Source: CAZGKW01 sp964526295
Lineage (GTDB): Bacteria > Planctomycetota > Phycisphaerae > FEN-1346
Direction of reading: 5' to 3'
DNA: 44,900 bases
Assembly (NCBI GenBank): GCA_964526295.1
Contig: CAZGKW010000035.1
Location: 1 to 44,900 of the forward strand
The notes below the pieces were generated by a model. It was not told the DNA's origin, ran no database searches, and saw only the letters and a program-made list of their open reading frames with translations. The position numbers and the translations under genes are program-made. Positions 1 through 8,043 of this stretch are shown here, one piece after another. The stretch's first letter is position 1. Every line of letters starts with the position of its first letter.

Positions 1-55
<55 letters not shown>

Positions 56-222
56 TTCCCTTGCCCGTCGGCCCCGTGGGCACTTGGGCACCCGGGGGGG
101 CGCCTCATGGCGCAGACCGACCGGTCAACCCAGGAAACCACGTATCATACGCCCCCGCCGCCCGGTGTCAAACATAAAAACCGCCCCGTGCGATTCGGCC
201 TCGCCGGCCGCGCCGCGGGCTA

Positions 223-296
223 TGGAGCGGGTGATGGGGATCGAACCCACATAGCCGGCTTGGAAGGCCGGTGCTCTGCCATTGAGCTACACCCGC
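223..296 (-). tRNA. tRNA-Gly (anticodon TCC)
   Basis: A complete cloverleaf on the minus strand. The acceptor stem GCGGGTG pairs with CACCCGC, the anticodon stem is CCGGC/GCCGG with loop CTTCCAA (anticodon TCC), and the T loop is TTCGATC. The discriminator is T, and the 3' CCA is encoded at 225-223. Third gene of the Thr-Tyr-Gly-Thr cluster. Confidence 0.96.
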
Positions 297-306
297 TTCT
301 CGAACG

Positions 307-391
307 TGGTGGGCAGGGGAGGATTCGAACCTCCGAAGGCTGAGCCAGCAGATTTACAGTCTGCCCCCTTTGACCACTCGGGAACCTGCCC
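307..391 (-). tRNA. tRNA-Tyr (anticodon GTA)
   Basis: An 85-base type II tRNA on the minus strand with a long variable arm. The acceptor stem is GGGCAGG/CCTGCCC with discriminator A, the anticodon loop CTGTAAA gives GTA, and the 3' CCA is encoded at 309-307. Second gene of the cluster. Confidence 0.96.
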
Positions 392-396
392 ACGTC

Positions 397-540
397 GTCA
401 ACACCGAAGGCAGAAATCGCAATGCGGAATCATCGACGACAGCAACTGACGTCGTACCCGGCCCAGCCAGCGGTCTGCACGGCACGGCTTTGGCGTTGCC
501 GTCTATTCCGCGTTTCGAATTCCGCATTCCGCGTTTGAGA
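397..540. repeat. Spacer with short dispersed-repeat-like sequence
   Basis: The spacer between tRNA-Tyr and tRNA-Thr(TGT) holds AATGCGGAAT near 420 and, near 506-535, ATTCCGCGTTTCGAATTCCG followed by CATTCCGCG. These are the same motif in opposite orientations. The style matches the short intergenic repeats scattered in many large bacterial genomes. No gene is seen. Confidence 0.35.
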
Positions 541-541
541 G

Positions 542-613
542 AGCTGGCGGGGGGATTCGAACCCCCAACCCCCCGCTTACAAGGCGGGCGCTCTGCCATT
601 GAGCTACGCCAGC
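542..613 (-). tRNA. tRNA-Thr (anticodon TGT)
   Basis: A 72-base cloverleaf on the minus strand. The acceptor stem is GCTGGCG/CGCCAGC, the anticodon stem CCCGC/GCGGG, and loop CTTGTAA gives TGT. The discriminator is T. CCA is not encoded here, unlike in the Gly and Tyr neighbours. It is the promoter-proximal gene of the operon. Confidence 0.95.
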
Positions 614-649
614 CCAGGGCTCACCCGTCGGCCAGCCTCCGGCCCCGAA

Positions 650-678
650 AATATACCCGCCTGTATCGGCCCTTTCAA
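650..678 (-). promoter_or_regulatory. Sigma-70-type promoter of the tRNA operon
   Basis: On the minus strand TTGAAA (678-673), a 17-base spacer, then TATATT (655-650). The following bases are GC-rich, like the discriminator of stringently controlled stable-RNA promoters. Transcription would start near 643, about 30 bases before the first tRNA. Confidence 0.75.
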
Positions 679-818
679 GCCCCCGCCCTACGTTTTCCGG
701 GCCCCCGGCTCCCCGCCGCCGGGGCCCTCGGAGGCCCGCCGCGCCCGCTCCGCGCATTGCGGCGGCCTTCCCCCCGCCTTCGAGGGAAAGGCCGCCCCTC
801 CCGTCCACCGGCCGAACC

Positions 819-1787
819 TCAGGGCCGGCGCCGGCGTCCCGGCCCGAGCCCCGCCCGGTTGCCGTGAAGCAGCACGAACCGGAACCGCCTCGCCATGCCG
901 CCGTACTCGAACCCCCGCATGATGCTCGCCCCGTTGAGGGGACCCCGCCGGGACCAGCCTTGGCCGCCGATCTGCTTCAGGCTCCCGCGGAACGATTCCT
1001 CCGCCTCGGCCATCTTCTCGCACATGTCGCGGTACTGCTCCAGCTCCTTCCTGAGGGCGCTCGAGACGGTCCCTCGCGAGACGACCGTCCGCTCGACCGC
1101 GTCGAGCTTGCTCCGAAGCTTGGGCCGGAGCTGCTTCGCGAGGTCGTCGAGCCGCTGGCCCGCCGCTTCGCCCGCGTCCCGCTCCGCCTTTGGGTCCATC
1201 TCGGGGGCCAGGACGCGGGCCCGCCGGAACCCGTCGGCGATCTCGGCCAGCGACGCCGCGACCTCCGGCGGCGCGCGGAGCCGCTTCAGGGCCGCCACCT
1301 TCGGCCCCAGGGCGGCCGCCCGGCCCTCGCCGAGGGCCGCCAGGGCGTCGGCCAGGTAGCCGTCGTCGGCCAACGTCCGGCCGGCCGGCCCCTCCGGGCC
1401 TGCCCCCTCGTCACCCGTCGCCCGCGACTCAAGGGGCGAGTAGCGGCCGTCCGGCGACGCCAGAAGCACCTCGGCCGTCGCCGCCGCCCGGATATGCTCG
1501 TCCGAACCCTCCTCGACGAGGGCGGCCAGGTCCTTGCAGGCCGCCGCAGCGGTCTTGTAGTTGCTCTTCCTGCGAAGGGCGGTCGCCAGGAGCCGCGTCG
1601 CCTCGACCCGCGTCGCCTCGTCCCGTGACAGCCGGGCGAGCTGCCGGGCCGCCGGGATCGCCTCGTCGTAGCTCCCCTGGTCGATCCAGAGACGGACCTC
1701 GGCCAGCCGCTCCTCGGTCTCCGCCCCCCGAGCCGGGGCGGCCATCAGGACGACCGCCATCAACCCAGCCGCCGACCGGTATGCCAT
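819..1787 (-). CDS. Exported repeat protein of unknown function, paralogue of the gene at 2079-3083
   Basis: A 322-residue protein with an N-terminal signal peptide (hydrophobic residues about 5-18, then APARGAE). Residues about 25-110 are Ala/Arg-rich helices resembling TPR-like repeats (DQGSYDEAIPAARQLARL, then VEATRLLATALRR). A second helical region with the motif SSALRKELEQYRDMCEKM sits near residue 245. The same two blocks appear in the next gene upstream, so the pair arose by tandem duplication. ATG start at 1787 follows an AGGGGA-like site. It is probably periplasmic or surface-associated. No enzymatic motif is visible and I do not recognise the family. Confidence 0.72.
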   Translation of the reverse strand: MAYRSAAGLMAVVLMAAPARGAETEERLAEVRLWIDQGSYDEAIPAARQLARLSRDEATRVEATRLLATALRRKSNYKTAAAACKDLAALVEEGSDEHIRAAATAEVLLASPDGRYSPLESRATGDEGAGPEGPAGRTLADDGYLADALAALGEGRAAALGPKVAALKRLRAPPEVAASLAEIADGFRRARVLAPEMDPKAERDAGEAAGQRLDDLAKQLRPKLRSKLDAVERTVVSRGTVSSALRKELEQYRDMCEKMAEAEESFRGSLKQIGGQGWSRRGPLNGASIMRGFEYGGMARRFRFVLLHGNRAGLGPGRRRRP

Positions 1788-2078
1788 GGGCGCATCCCCT
1801 GCACAGTCCGTCCTTCATAGGGAGACAATGCGCGAAAGGGGCCGTCGGTTTCGTGGTTCCCGGGGTTCTAAACGCTCGGGAGGCCGGTTTATTGCACACC
1901 GACCACGGTGTGGAGATGTTCGGCGTCCAGACGTTCCGGGCCCGCCGGCGAGGGTCGGCGGAGGCAGGCGTCCCGGCGGGCCCCCAGTGCCGTCTGCGAC
2001 TGCCGAGTCGGAGGCTGCTGCCAGGTCCCCCAGCCCCCCCCCTGCCGCAGGGGGAGAGGGAGAGAAGGGCCCCGCCTC

Positions 2079-3083
2079 TCAATCGGTTTTGCTCTTTTTC
2101 AGCTCGCTGGCGTATTCGCCGCCCTTGTCCGAGTACATCAGGGCCAGGTACGTTTCGGCGAACTCCTCATACTTCTTCTGGCGCTCGCGGCTCTCGCTGA
2201 CGAGCCGATGCTGCTCGGGCCAGCCGTCGCTCGAATAGCCGCCGCTCGAATAACCGCCCGCGGCCCCGATGTACCCGACGCCGTCGCCGAACCCCTGCTC
2301 GGCCGCCGCCAGTTGCAGACACAGCTCGCGCCGCTCGCGAAGCTCCTTTCGGAGCCAGCTCGTGACAGTCGACTGAATGTGGATCGAGCGCTTGGCCCGG
2401 GCCTCCTCAGCCTCGAACTTCTTGACGGCTTCGCGGCCGAACGCCTCCAGGCGATAGCCCAGCCGGTTGGCCGCCGACCGGACGCTCGTCAGGTTCACGT
2501 CCCCCGTCAGGATGAGCGACTGGCGATAGCCCTCGGCGATCTCGCCGAAGCGGGCGGCGGCGTCGGGGGCCCGAGTGAACTTGTGGACCCGCCGGGCCTG
2601 CTCGGCCAGCTTCTTCGCCCGCTCCTGCCCCACCAACTCCAGCCCCTGCTCCAGCACCGAATCGTCGGCCAGCAGCTTCCCCGTGTCGACCACCTCGCCG
2701 TCCGCGGCCGCGGCCTTCTTCACCCCCTCCGGCACGATGCCCTTGCGAAGCACCTCCCACATCGCATCGTAGCGGACCTGCTCGCGGGAGCCGTCCTCGT
2801 AGCGGCCGGCCAGCTCGTGGTAAGCGATGGCGGCGGCCCGGGCGTCGCCGTTCTTGCGATGGGCGACGGCCAGCAGCTCCATGGCCTCGGTCTTGCGGTC
2901 CGGGTCCTCGATGCGGCGGACGACCCACTCGGCGGCGATGGCCGCCTCGGCGTACTGGCCCCGGTTGATCAGCGACCCGACATCGTAGAGCTTGGCGTGG
3001 GGATCCTCGACAGCCTCCATGCCGGCGAGGGCGGCCCCGGCCAACGCCAGCACCACGACGGGTGCCCCTGTCGTCCATCTCAT
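2079..3083 (-). CDS. Exported repeat protein of unknown function, paralogue of the gene at 819-1787
   Basis: A 334-residue protein beginning MRWTTGAPVVVLALAGAALA, a typical signal peptide. I chose ATG 3083 because AAGGAG stands 7-8 bases before it; the open frame continues upstream to 3122. A helical TPR-like block (NRGQYAEAAIAAEWVVRR) and a later block (TSWLRKELRERRELCLQL) match those of the downstream paralogue. The C-terminus has a Gly/Ser/Tyr-rich patch followed by Lys/Glu-rich helices. The 291-base gap to the paralogue suggests separate expression. Function unknown. Confidence 0.75.
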   Translation of the reverse strand: MRWTTGAPVVVLALAGAALAGMEAVEDPHAKLYDVGSLINRGQYAEAAIAAEWVVRRIEDPDRKTEAMELLAVAHRKNGDARAAAIAYHELAGRYEDGSREQVRYDAMWEVLRKGIVPEGVKKAAAADGEVVDTGKLLADDSVLEQGLELVGQERAKKLAEQARRVHKFTRAPDAAARFGEIAEGYRQSLILTGDVNLTSVRSAANRLGYRLEAFGREAVKKFEAEEARAKRSIHIQSTVTSWLRKELRERRELCLQLAAAEQGFGDGVGYIGAAGGYSSGGYSSDGWPEQHRLVSESRERQKKYEEFAETYLALMYSDKGGEYASELKKSKTD

Positions 3084-3531
3084 GTGCGGCGTCTCCTTCA
3101 CGTGCTCCGCCCCTCGGCCCACGGACGGATTTCGGCCCCTCGTCCGCCCGTTACATTATAAGAGCGGAGGCGGCCCGGCCGCACGGAATTCGCCCCGTTC
3201 GCCGCCGGGGGGCGCGACTACGGAACCCGGCGGGCGCGGCATCTCCGTCAGCCCCGCCAGGGGCGGCTGACGTGTAGTCACGGGCGCAAACCCGTGGTCA
3301 GCAAGCAAGTCCGCGAAGCTTTTCGTTCTCTTCGTTGGAGCCCCGGCAACCCCAGCGGGGTCCCTTCGCGAGGGCGACTGAGTCGGTCGCCGGCGCCCGG
3401 GCCGGGCTCCGGCCGACTGCTCAGAACGTGTGTGAATCTCGCCAGCCCTGCACGGGGTCATGGCCTTGCCAAGGCGGCCCGGCCCGGATATGCTCTAGGG
3501 AAAGCCCCAGACGGGCGGAAACGGAGGAGCG
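3084..3531. other. 448-base gap between divergent genes, with two small palindromes
   Basis: No gene is supported. Besides the TATAAT at 3155-3160, there are two hairpins: CGTCAGCC (3246-3253) with GGCTGACG (3265-3272), and CACGGG (3279-3284) with CCCGTG (3291-3296), the second preceded by GTAG. A GTAG followed by a hairpin is reminiscent of REP sequences handled by RAYT transposases, but there is no such transposase in the window. Confidence 0.45.
3155..3160 (-). promoter_or_regulatory. Possible -10 box for the exported protein gene at 3083
   Basis: Perfect TATAAT on the minus strand about 65 bases before the chosen start at 3083. No good -35 box lies 16-18 bases upstream, so this is only a candidate. 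Confidence 0.35.
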
Positions 3532-4356
3532 ATGTCCCCAACTCAAACCGCCGAGACGAAGAACATGGCCCTGTTCTGCGACTTCGAGAACGTCGCCCTC
3601 GGCGTCCGCGACGCCAACTACGCCCAGTTCGACATCCGAAAGGTCATCGAGCGGCTGCTCCTGAAGGGCAACATCGTCGTCAAGAAGGCCTACTGCGACT
3701 GGGCCCGCTACGACCAGTTCAAGGCCTCGATGCACGAGGCCTCGTTCGAGCTGATCGAAATCCCCCACGTCCGCCAGTCGGGCAAGAACTCCGCCGACAT
3801 CCGCATGGTCGTCGACGCCCTGGACCTTTGCTACACGAAGGAGCACGTCGACACGTTCGTCATCATCAGCGGCGACTCCGACTTCTCCCCCCTGGTGAGC
3901 AAGCTCCGGGAGAACAACCGGACCGTCATCGGCGTGGGGGTCAAGGAATCGACCTCGGACCTCCTGATCGCCAACTGCGACGAGTTCATCTACTACGACG
4001 ACCTCGTCCGCCGCCAGCCCAGCCGCAAGACTCAGGCCAAGAAGTCCAAGCGAAAGCGGGGCGGCGGCGGCAAGGCCGCTCAAGCCTCCGACCAGGACAA
4101 AAAGAAGGAAGAGGCCTGGGACCTGATCGTCGAGACCTACGAGGCCCTCGTCCAGGAACGCGGCGAGGGCGAGAAAATCTGGGGCTCGATGGTCAAGCAG
4201 GCCCTGAAGCGCCGGAAACCAGGCTTCAACGAGTCGTACTACGGCTTCCGTTCGTACAGTCAACTCCTGGAGGAAGCCCAGGAACAGGGCATCTTCGACC
4301 TGGAGCGCGACGAGAAGTCGGGCGGCTATATCATCAAGGCCTGCCACGGGACGTGA
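3532..4356 (+). CDS. NYN-domain RNase-like protein with C-terminal LOTUS/OST-HTH domain
   Basis: A 274-residue protein. Residues about 12-155 form a NYN (LabA/DUF88, PIN-like) nuclease domain with the expected acidic positions: D17 in CDFEN, D89 and D95 in NSADIRMVVD, and D115/D117 in SGDSDF. A Lys/Arg/Gly-rich linker (about 163-190) leads to a C-terminal helical domain (about 195-270) with the LOTUS/OST-HTH layout, which binds RNA in other proteins. It is probably a cytoplasmic RNA-processing or decay factor; the target is unknown. The ATG at 3532 follows GGAGGAG closely. It is a single-gene unit, divergent from the exported protein gene at 3083. Confidence 0.85.
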   Translation: MSPTQTAETKNMALFCDFENVALGVRDANYAQFDIRKVIERLLLKGNIVVKKAYCDWARYDQFKASMHEASFELIEIPHVRQSGKNSADIRMVVDALDLCYTKEHVDTFVIISGDSDFSPLVSKLRENNRTVIGVGVKESTSDLLIANCDEFIYYDDLVRRQPSRKTQAKKSKRKRGGGGKAAQASDQDKKKEEAWDLIVETYEALVQERGEGEKIWGSMVKQALKRRKPGFNESYYGFRSYSQLLEEAQEQGIFDLERDEKSGGYIIKACHGT

Positions 4357-4979
4357 GGGGTGCCGCGCCGCCGAGGTCCGGCCGGCGGCAGTTGGGCGTT
4401 GGATGTTCATCGCTATGCCGTCGCCTTGTCGTCACCCCGAGCGGAGGCCACGCCCTGCCTTCGGCTCTCAGGCTCGGTGAGAGCGGCGCGCAGCGGAGTC
4501 GGACGGAGACCTCGCCGCGGGCGTCGCCTTCGCCTTTCGCCGTTGGCAGTCGCTTGCTCTCCGGTTCGCTATCCGACATCGCCGCTGCCCCTTTTCCACG
4601 ACACTCACGGCAGTTTTTTCGCGATTGTCTTGCCTAGCCCTGCCTCAACATCTTGTGTATGATACAAGCACGGGCCCCATCTCCTCGCGGTCCTTGGCCG
4701 TTTCTCCCTTCGTGCCTCCGTGCCTCCGTGTCTTCGTGTCTTCGTCCGCCGTTTTTTTTCTTGACGAAGGTCCGATAAAATGGTTTTTGCCAACTGTCAA
4801 AACGGATTCGCCTCCGCCGGGAGCACTTAACGAGGCGTACCCACGTCCTATCGAACGCGCAGGTCGGAGCAGCGGATCCGCAACCCGGTGCCAACAGGCA
4901 ACCGACCGTGTACCGGCAGGGGCCAAGCCGGTGCCGGCAAGTTGCCGGGCGGGTACTGGTAAGGGGTCAAGTGGGGGGC
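4357..4979. repeat. 623-base gap with dispersed-repeat debris and an 8-bp tandem repeat
   Basis: No gene is supported. A stretch near 4430-4510 (TCACCCCGAGCGGAGG and onward) resembles a dispersed intergenic repeat. At 4711-4742 there are four 8-base units of pattern CGTGYCTY, followed by a T tract and TTGACG at 4761-4766. Read on the minus strand this gives the His/Gly/Thr/Arg-rich phrases often seen as false ORFs in bacterial genomes with such repeats. Confidence 0.5.
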
Positions 4980-5423
4980 ATGATGGACGCCGCGAGACGC
5001 CAGCTTCATCTCTTCGAAGACGCGCGACCGGCCGGGCCTGAAGCCCGCCCCGGGCCGGACCGGGTGGTCTCGATCGACGCCGAGCCGTCTCCCCCTGACC
5101 CGGGCATCCGGCGGCCGCCGGACGCCGCCGCACCGGCCGCCCTCGGCCGCCCCCCGCAGAAGCTCTTCCGCGTCTCCGAGATCGCCGACCACGTCGGCGT
5201 GACGCGCCAGACGATCCACAATTACGCCACGATCGGCCTGATTACTGAGGAGCGGCAGACGCCGGGCGGCCAGCGTTTGTACGACGAGTCGGTTTTCCCG
5301 GTGCTGGCGCGAATTCAGCGTCTGAAGGCCCGGCATCGGCTGGCCGAGATCCGCCGACTCCTCGAAGAGGAAGCCGCCCGCGAATTCGGCTTGAGGCCGC
5401 AGGGCCGGTGCGGGCCGACCTGA
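4980..5423 (+). CDS. MerR-family transcriptional regulator
   Basis: A 147-residue protein with a disordered Pro/Ala-rich N-terminus (about 1-60) and a MerR-type winged helix-turn-helix at about 62-130. Typical phrases are FRVSEIADHVGVTRQTIHNY, then GLITEERQTPGGQRLYDES, followed by a dimerisation-type helix with RLAEIRRLLEEE. No Cys-rich metal site or C-terminal effector domain is present. Two ATGs in tandem (4980 and 4983) follow a GGGGGG stretch, so the start is ambiguous by one codon. It lies 239 bases before the sigma factor on the same strand, which suggests a regulatory link, though that is only inference. Confidence 0.85.
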   Translation: MMDAARRQLHLFEDARPAGPEARPGPDRVVSIDAEPSPPDPGIRRPPDAAAPAALGRPPQKLFRVSEIADHVGVTRQTIHNYATIGLITEERQTPGGQRLYDESVFPVLARIQRLKARHRLAEIRRLLEEEAAREFGLRPQGRCGPT

Positions 5424-5559
5424 GGCGGCGGCGAGACAACGTGGCGGGTGACGTGCCGGTCGACGCGACTGCGACCGGAGGCCGGAGACGTATGCCATTC
5501 GAAGGTCCGGCCGGGAAACGGCCCTGGCAGGTCCGATAACGCCGTTTCCAGAGGCCCAT

Positions 5560-5588
5560 TAAAGACCGGGCGGCAAGTGTACGATAAT
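5560..5588 (+). promoter_or_regulatory. Candidate promoter of the sigma factor gene, possibly sigma-28-like
   Basis: TAAAGACC at 5560-5567, 12 bases, then TACGATAA at 5580-5587. This approximates the FliA-type consensus (TAAAGTTT, 11 bases, GCCGATAA). Read as sigma-70 it would be TAAAGA, 17 bases, GATAAT. If the first reading is right the sigma factor would be autoregulated. Confidence 0.4.
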
Positions 5589-5662
5589 ACGCTTTGCGGG
5601 ACCGGGCTCGCCCATCTCCAAGCCCGCCCGCCGGTGGGGGCACCAGTCACAAGGGGCTACGC

Positions 5663-6487
5663 ATGCCACGTGCGTCGGACGGACTCCGCACCTGGGAACC
5701 CAGCGTGACCTTCGACGAGGAAGACTTGGCCGCCATCTGGCAGGAGTACCACCGGAGACGGTCCGACGACGTCCGGAACACCCTGACCGAGCACTACCTG
5801 CCGATCGTCAAGTACACCGCCGAACGTCTCTACGCCAAGCTCCCCGACGAGGTGGAGCTGGACGACCTGATCTCGGCCGGGTGCGACGGCCTGCGGGACG
5901 CCCTCGAGAACTTCGATCCCGAGCGGGGCGTCAAGTTCGAGACCTACTGCGGGACGCGGATCCGCGGCGCCATCCTCGACGCCCTCCGCAACACCGACTG
6001 GGTCCCGCGCCTGGTGCGGGCCCGGGCGAACCAGCTCAACATGGCCCGCTACCGGCTGGAGGCCCGCATGGGCCGGGTGCCAACGGACCACGAGCTGGCC
6101 GAGTTCCTCCGCCTGTCGGAGGCCGAATACGAGAAGCTCGTCCGCGACGCCCACGCCGTAGGCATGATCAGCCTCCAGCGGAACTTCCCCGACAGCGATT
6201 CGACCCGCGAGGTCCGCGAGAGCGACATCGTCGCCGACAACCGGGCCGAGAACCCCAGCCGAAGCGTCTACGAGAACGACATCAAGCGGCTCATCACCCG
6301 GGGCATGTCGAAGAACGAGCGGCTCATCCTCCTGCTCTACTACTACGAGAACATGACGATGAAGGAGATCGGCGCGACGCTCGCCCTGTCGGAGTCGCGG
6401 GTCAGCCAGATGCACACGGCGATCATCGACCGGCTCCGGTGCACGCTCGAAGGGCGGGAGAGCGACTTCATGGCTCCGGAGCTCTGA
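5663..6487 (+). CDS. RNA polymerase sigma factor, FliA/WhiG (sigma-28) family
   Basis: A 274-residue protein with sigma regions 2, 3 and 4. Region 2 includes DLISAGCDGLRDALENFDP, then KFETYCGTRIRGAILDALR and DWVPRLVR, the signature of the FliA/WhiG group. Region 3 is about 130-170. Region 4 ends in a helix-turn-helix (MTMKEIGATLALSESRVSQM). The ATG at 5663 follows AAGGGG with a 6-base gap; an upstream in-frame extension to 5594 has no ribosome binding site. No flagellar or anti-sigma gene is in the window, so its regulon is not evident; in this phylum such factors need not be flagellar. Confidence 0.9.
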   Translation: MPRASDGLRTWEPSVTFDEEDLAAIWQEYHRRRSDDVRNTLTEHYLPIVKYTAERLYAKLPDEVELDDLISAGCDGLRDALENFDPERGVKFETYCGTRIRGAILDALRNTDWVPRLVRARANQLNMARYRLEARMGRVPTDHELAEFLRLSEAEYEKLVRDAHAVGMISLQRNFPDSDSTREVRESDIVADNRAENPSRSVYENDIKRLITRGMSKNERLILLLYYYENMTMKEIGATLALSESRVSQMHTAIIDRLRCTLEGRESDFMAPEL

Positions 6488-6696
6488 CGTCCGGACGACC
6501 CCCCAAGTACCCCTCCCGTCTGACCCCCTGTTGACCCCCGGTTACACCCCGATTGGGGCGCAGTTGCACCCCCTTTAAGGGCGGAAAGCCCGCGGTCGTC
6601 GTGCGTAAATCGTGAAAAGACGGACGGTATCGCGACACACGGAAGGCGGGGAACGCGTCCGCCGAGGGAGGAGAGGCCGACCCGGCCGGCCGGAGG
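6488..6696. other. C-rich gap between convergent genes with small hairpins
   Basis: A run of C-rich phrases (GACCCCCTGTTGACCCCCGG and similar) is followed by CCCC-GATT-GGGG at about 6547-6558 and the palindrome CCCTTAAAGGG at about 6572-6582. It lies between the convergent sigma factor and TIR-like genes and may help end transcription from either side. No T tract follows, so no terminator is called. Confidence 0.3.
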
Positions 6697-7152
6697 TCAC
6701 CAGCCATCGGCCGACTCGCCTGCGGCGGGGGCGTCGACCCCGGCGGCCAGGCTGTCGGCCGGGGCCGTCGCCAGCTCCTGGAGCGCCTCTTCGCTCCAGG
6801 GGTGGACGGGGATGTCGTGAACGGCCAGGCACGGCGGCCGGGGCCCCGCCCCGTCCGAGAGCCGGATCGCGCAGACGGGCCGGCCCGTTTCGAGGGTCGC
6901 GAGGACCTCCTCGCGGACCCAGGGGCTCCGCCAGGTGTCCTCGCCCACCAGGACGATCGTCCGGTCCGTGCCCTGGAGGGCCCGTTCGACCGCCTGCCGG
7001 ATGATCGCCGTACGGGCGACGCCGAACCGGTGGGGCGGGTCCTTGACGCGGAACGCCAGGACCGGGTCGGTCGGGTCGCCGGCCCGTCCCGCGAGCGTCT
7101 GCGCGACGTCCCGGTCGGCCTCGTCGAAGCTGAAGTACACGGTCTCGCCCAT
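6697..7152 (-). CDS. Stand-alone TIR-like domain protein (DUF1863/ThsB-like fold)
   Basis: A 151-residue protein that is essentially one domain. It opens with VYFSFDEADRDVAQ, continues with an Arg-rich helix (RTAIIRQAVERALQGTD), then the strand-loop TIVLVGEDTWRSPWVREEV and the strand PVCAIRLSDG. This is the layout of the MTH538 TIR-like family, which includes ThsB of Thoeris defence systems. The C-terminal 25 residues look disordered. ATG 7152 follows AGGGGG. No ThsA, NADase effector or other defence gene is adjacent, so a role in immunity or signalling is open. The family call is by eye and moderately sure. Confidence 0.65.
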   Translation of the reverse strand: MGETVYFSFDEADRDVAQTLAGRAGDPTDPVLAFRVKDPPHRFGVARTAIIRQAVERALQGTDRTIVLVGEDTWRSPWVREEVLATLETGRPVCAIRLSDGAGPRPPCLAVHDIPVHPWSEEALQELATAPADSLAAGVDAPAAGESADGW

Positions 7153-7389
7153 GCGCCGCCCCCTGGCTTCGGTCCCGCTTCAGACCCGTCCGGCAAGGCA
7201 TCCGCCCATCCCGGACGGCACCTGCCAGAAACTATCGGGATACATGGCGACGAAGATCAGGCAAAATTGCCGCTTTCTGGATTTGGCTTGCGGCAGTTCG
7301 GAGACGCCGGCCGTGGGGGCACCCGCATGGCGGGCGGAGTAATACCGTCAGAGGGCCCGCCCGGACGAGCCGCGAGCCTGACCCCGGCA

Positions 7390-8043
7390 TCACTTCACCC
7401 GGTAGCAGACGGCCATGCCGTCGCCCTTCTCGTCGGAGGCCCGGACGACGACCATCTCCCAGTCGGGGCTGTCGCGCATGAAGTCGAGGAAGTCCTCCAT
7501 CGCCCGGGCCGAGCGGACGGCGTTATCGGCCACCACCACCGCCCCGGGCCGCAGCTTCCCCTCGAGGGCCTTGAAATAGCGGAAGTAGTCCCGCTTGACG
7601 GCGTCGAGGAAGACGAAGTCGTACTCGCCCTCCATCGCGGGCAGGGCCTTGAGGGCGTCCCCCTCGACCACCGTGACGGTCTCGGTGAGGCCCATCTTGC
7701 GGACGTTCTGGCGGCAGGCCCGGACCATCCGAGGGTCGATGTCGAGGGTCCAAAGGTGGCCGCCGGTCCGCTCGAAGCCGACGCCCATGTTGATGGCGCC
7801 GAACCCGTCGGCCGAGCCGACCTCGATGCCGCGCTTCGCGCCGCGGGCCTGGACGAGGATGCGCAGCAGGAGGGCGTCCTCGGGCGTCGTGTTCAGGGGG
7901 CTGCGGTCGAACTCGCGGATGAACCGGTCGCGGAACTCGTCACTGGGCCGGCCGGCGTCCGAGGGCCGGTCCTGGGCGGCCAGGGCGACGGCGGCGGCGC
8001 CGACGGCGGCGCCTGCAAGGACCAGCAAGAGGCTGCGGGGCAT
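7390..8043 (-). CDS. Exported O-methyltransferase-like SAM-binding protein
   Basis: A 217-residue protein. The Rossmann core has motif I GIEVGSADGFGAINMG (about 68-83), an acidic residue at the end of strand 2 (TLDIDP), and the FLDAVKRDYFRYF motif typical of the caffeoyl-CoA O-methyltransferase group. The N-terminus (MPRSLLLVLAGAAVGAAAVALAAQ) looks like a signal peptide or anchor, which is odd because SAM is cytoplasmic. I chose ATG 8043 because AAAGGAA precedes it; the open frame continues to 8091. Substrate unknown. It lies 237 bases upstream of the TIR-like gene on the same strand. Confidence 0.72.
   Translation of the reverse strand: MPRSLLLVLAGAAVGAAAVALAAQDRPSDAGRPSDEFRDRFIREFDRSPLNTTPEDALLLRILVQARGAKRGIEVGSADGFGAINMGVGFERTGGHLWTLDIDPRMVRACRQNVRKMGLTETVTVVEGDALKALPAMEGEYDFVFLDAVKRDYFRYFKALEGKLRPGAVVVADNAVRSARAMEDFLDFMRDSPDWEMVVVRASDEKGDGMAVCYRVK

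Noticed and set aside
4711..4742. CRISPR array
   Set aside because: Units are only 8 bases and contiguous, with no spacers and no cas genes.
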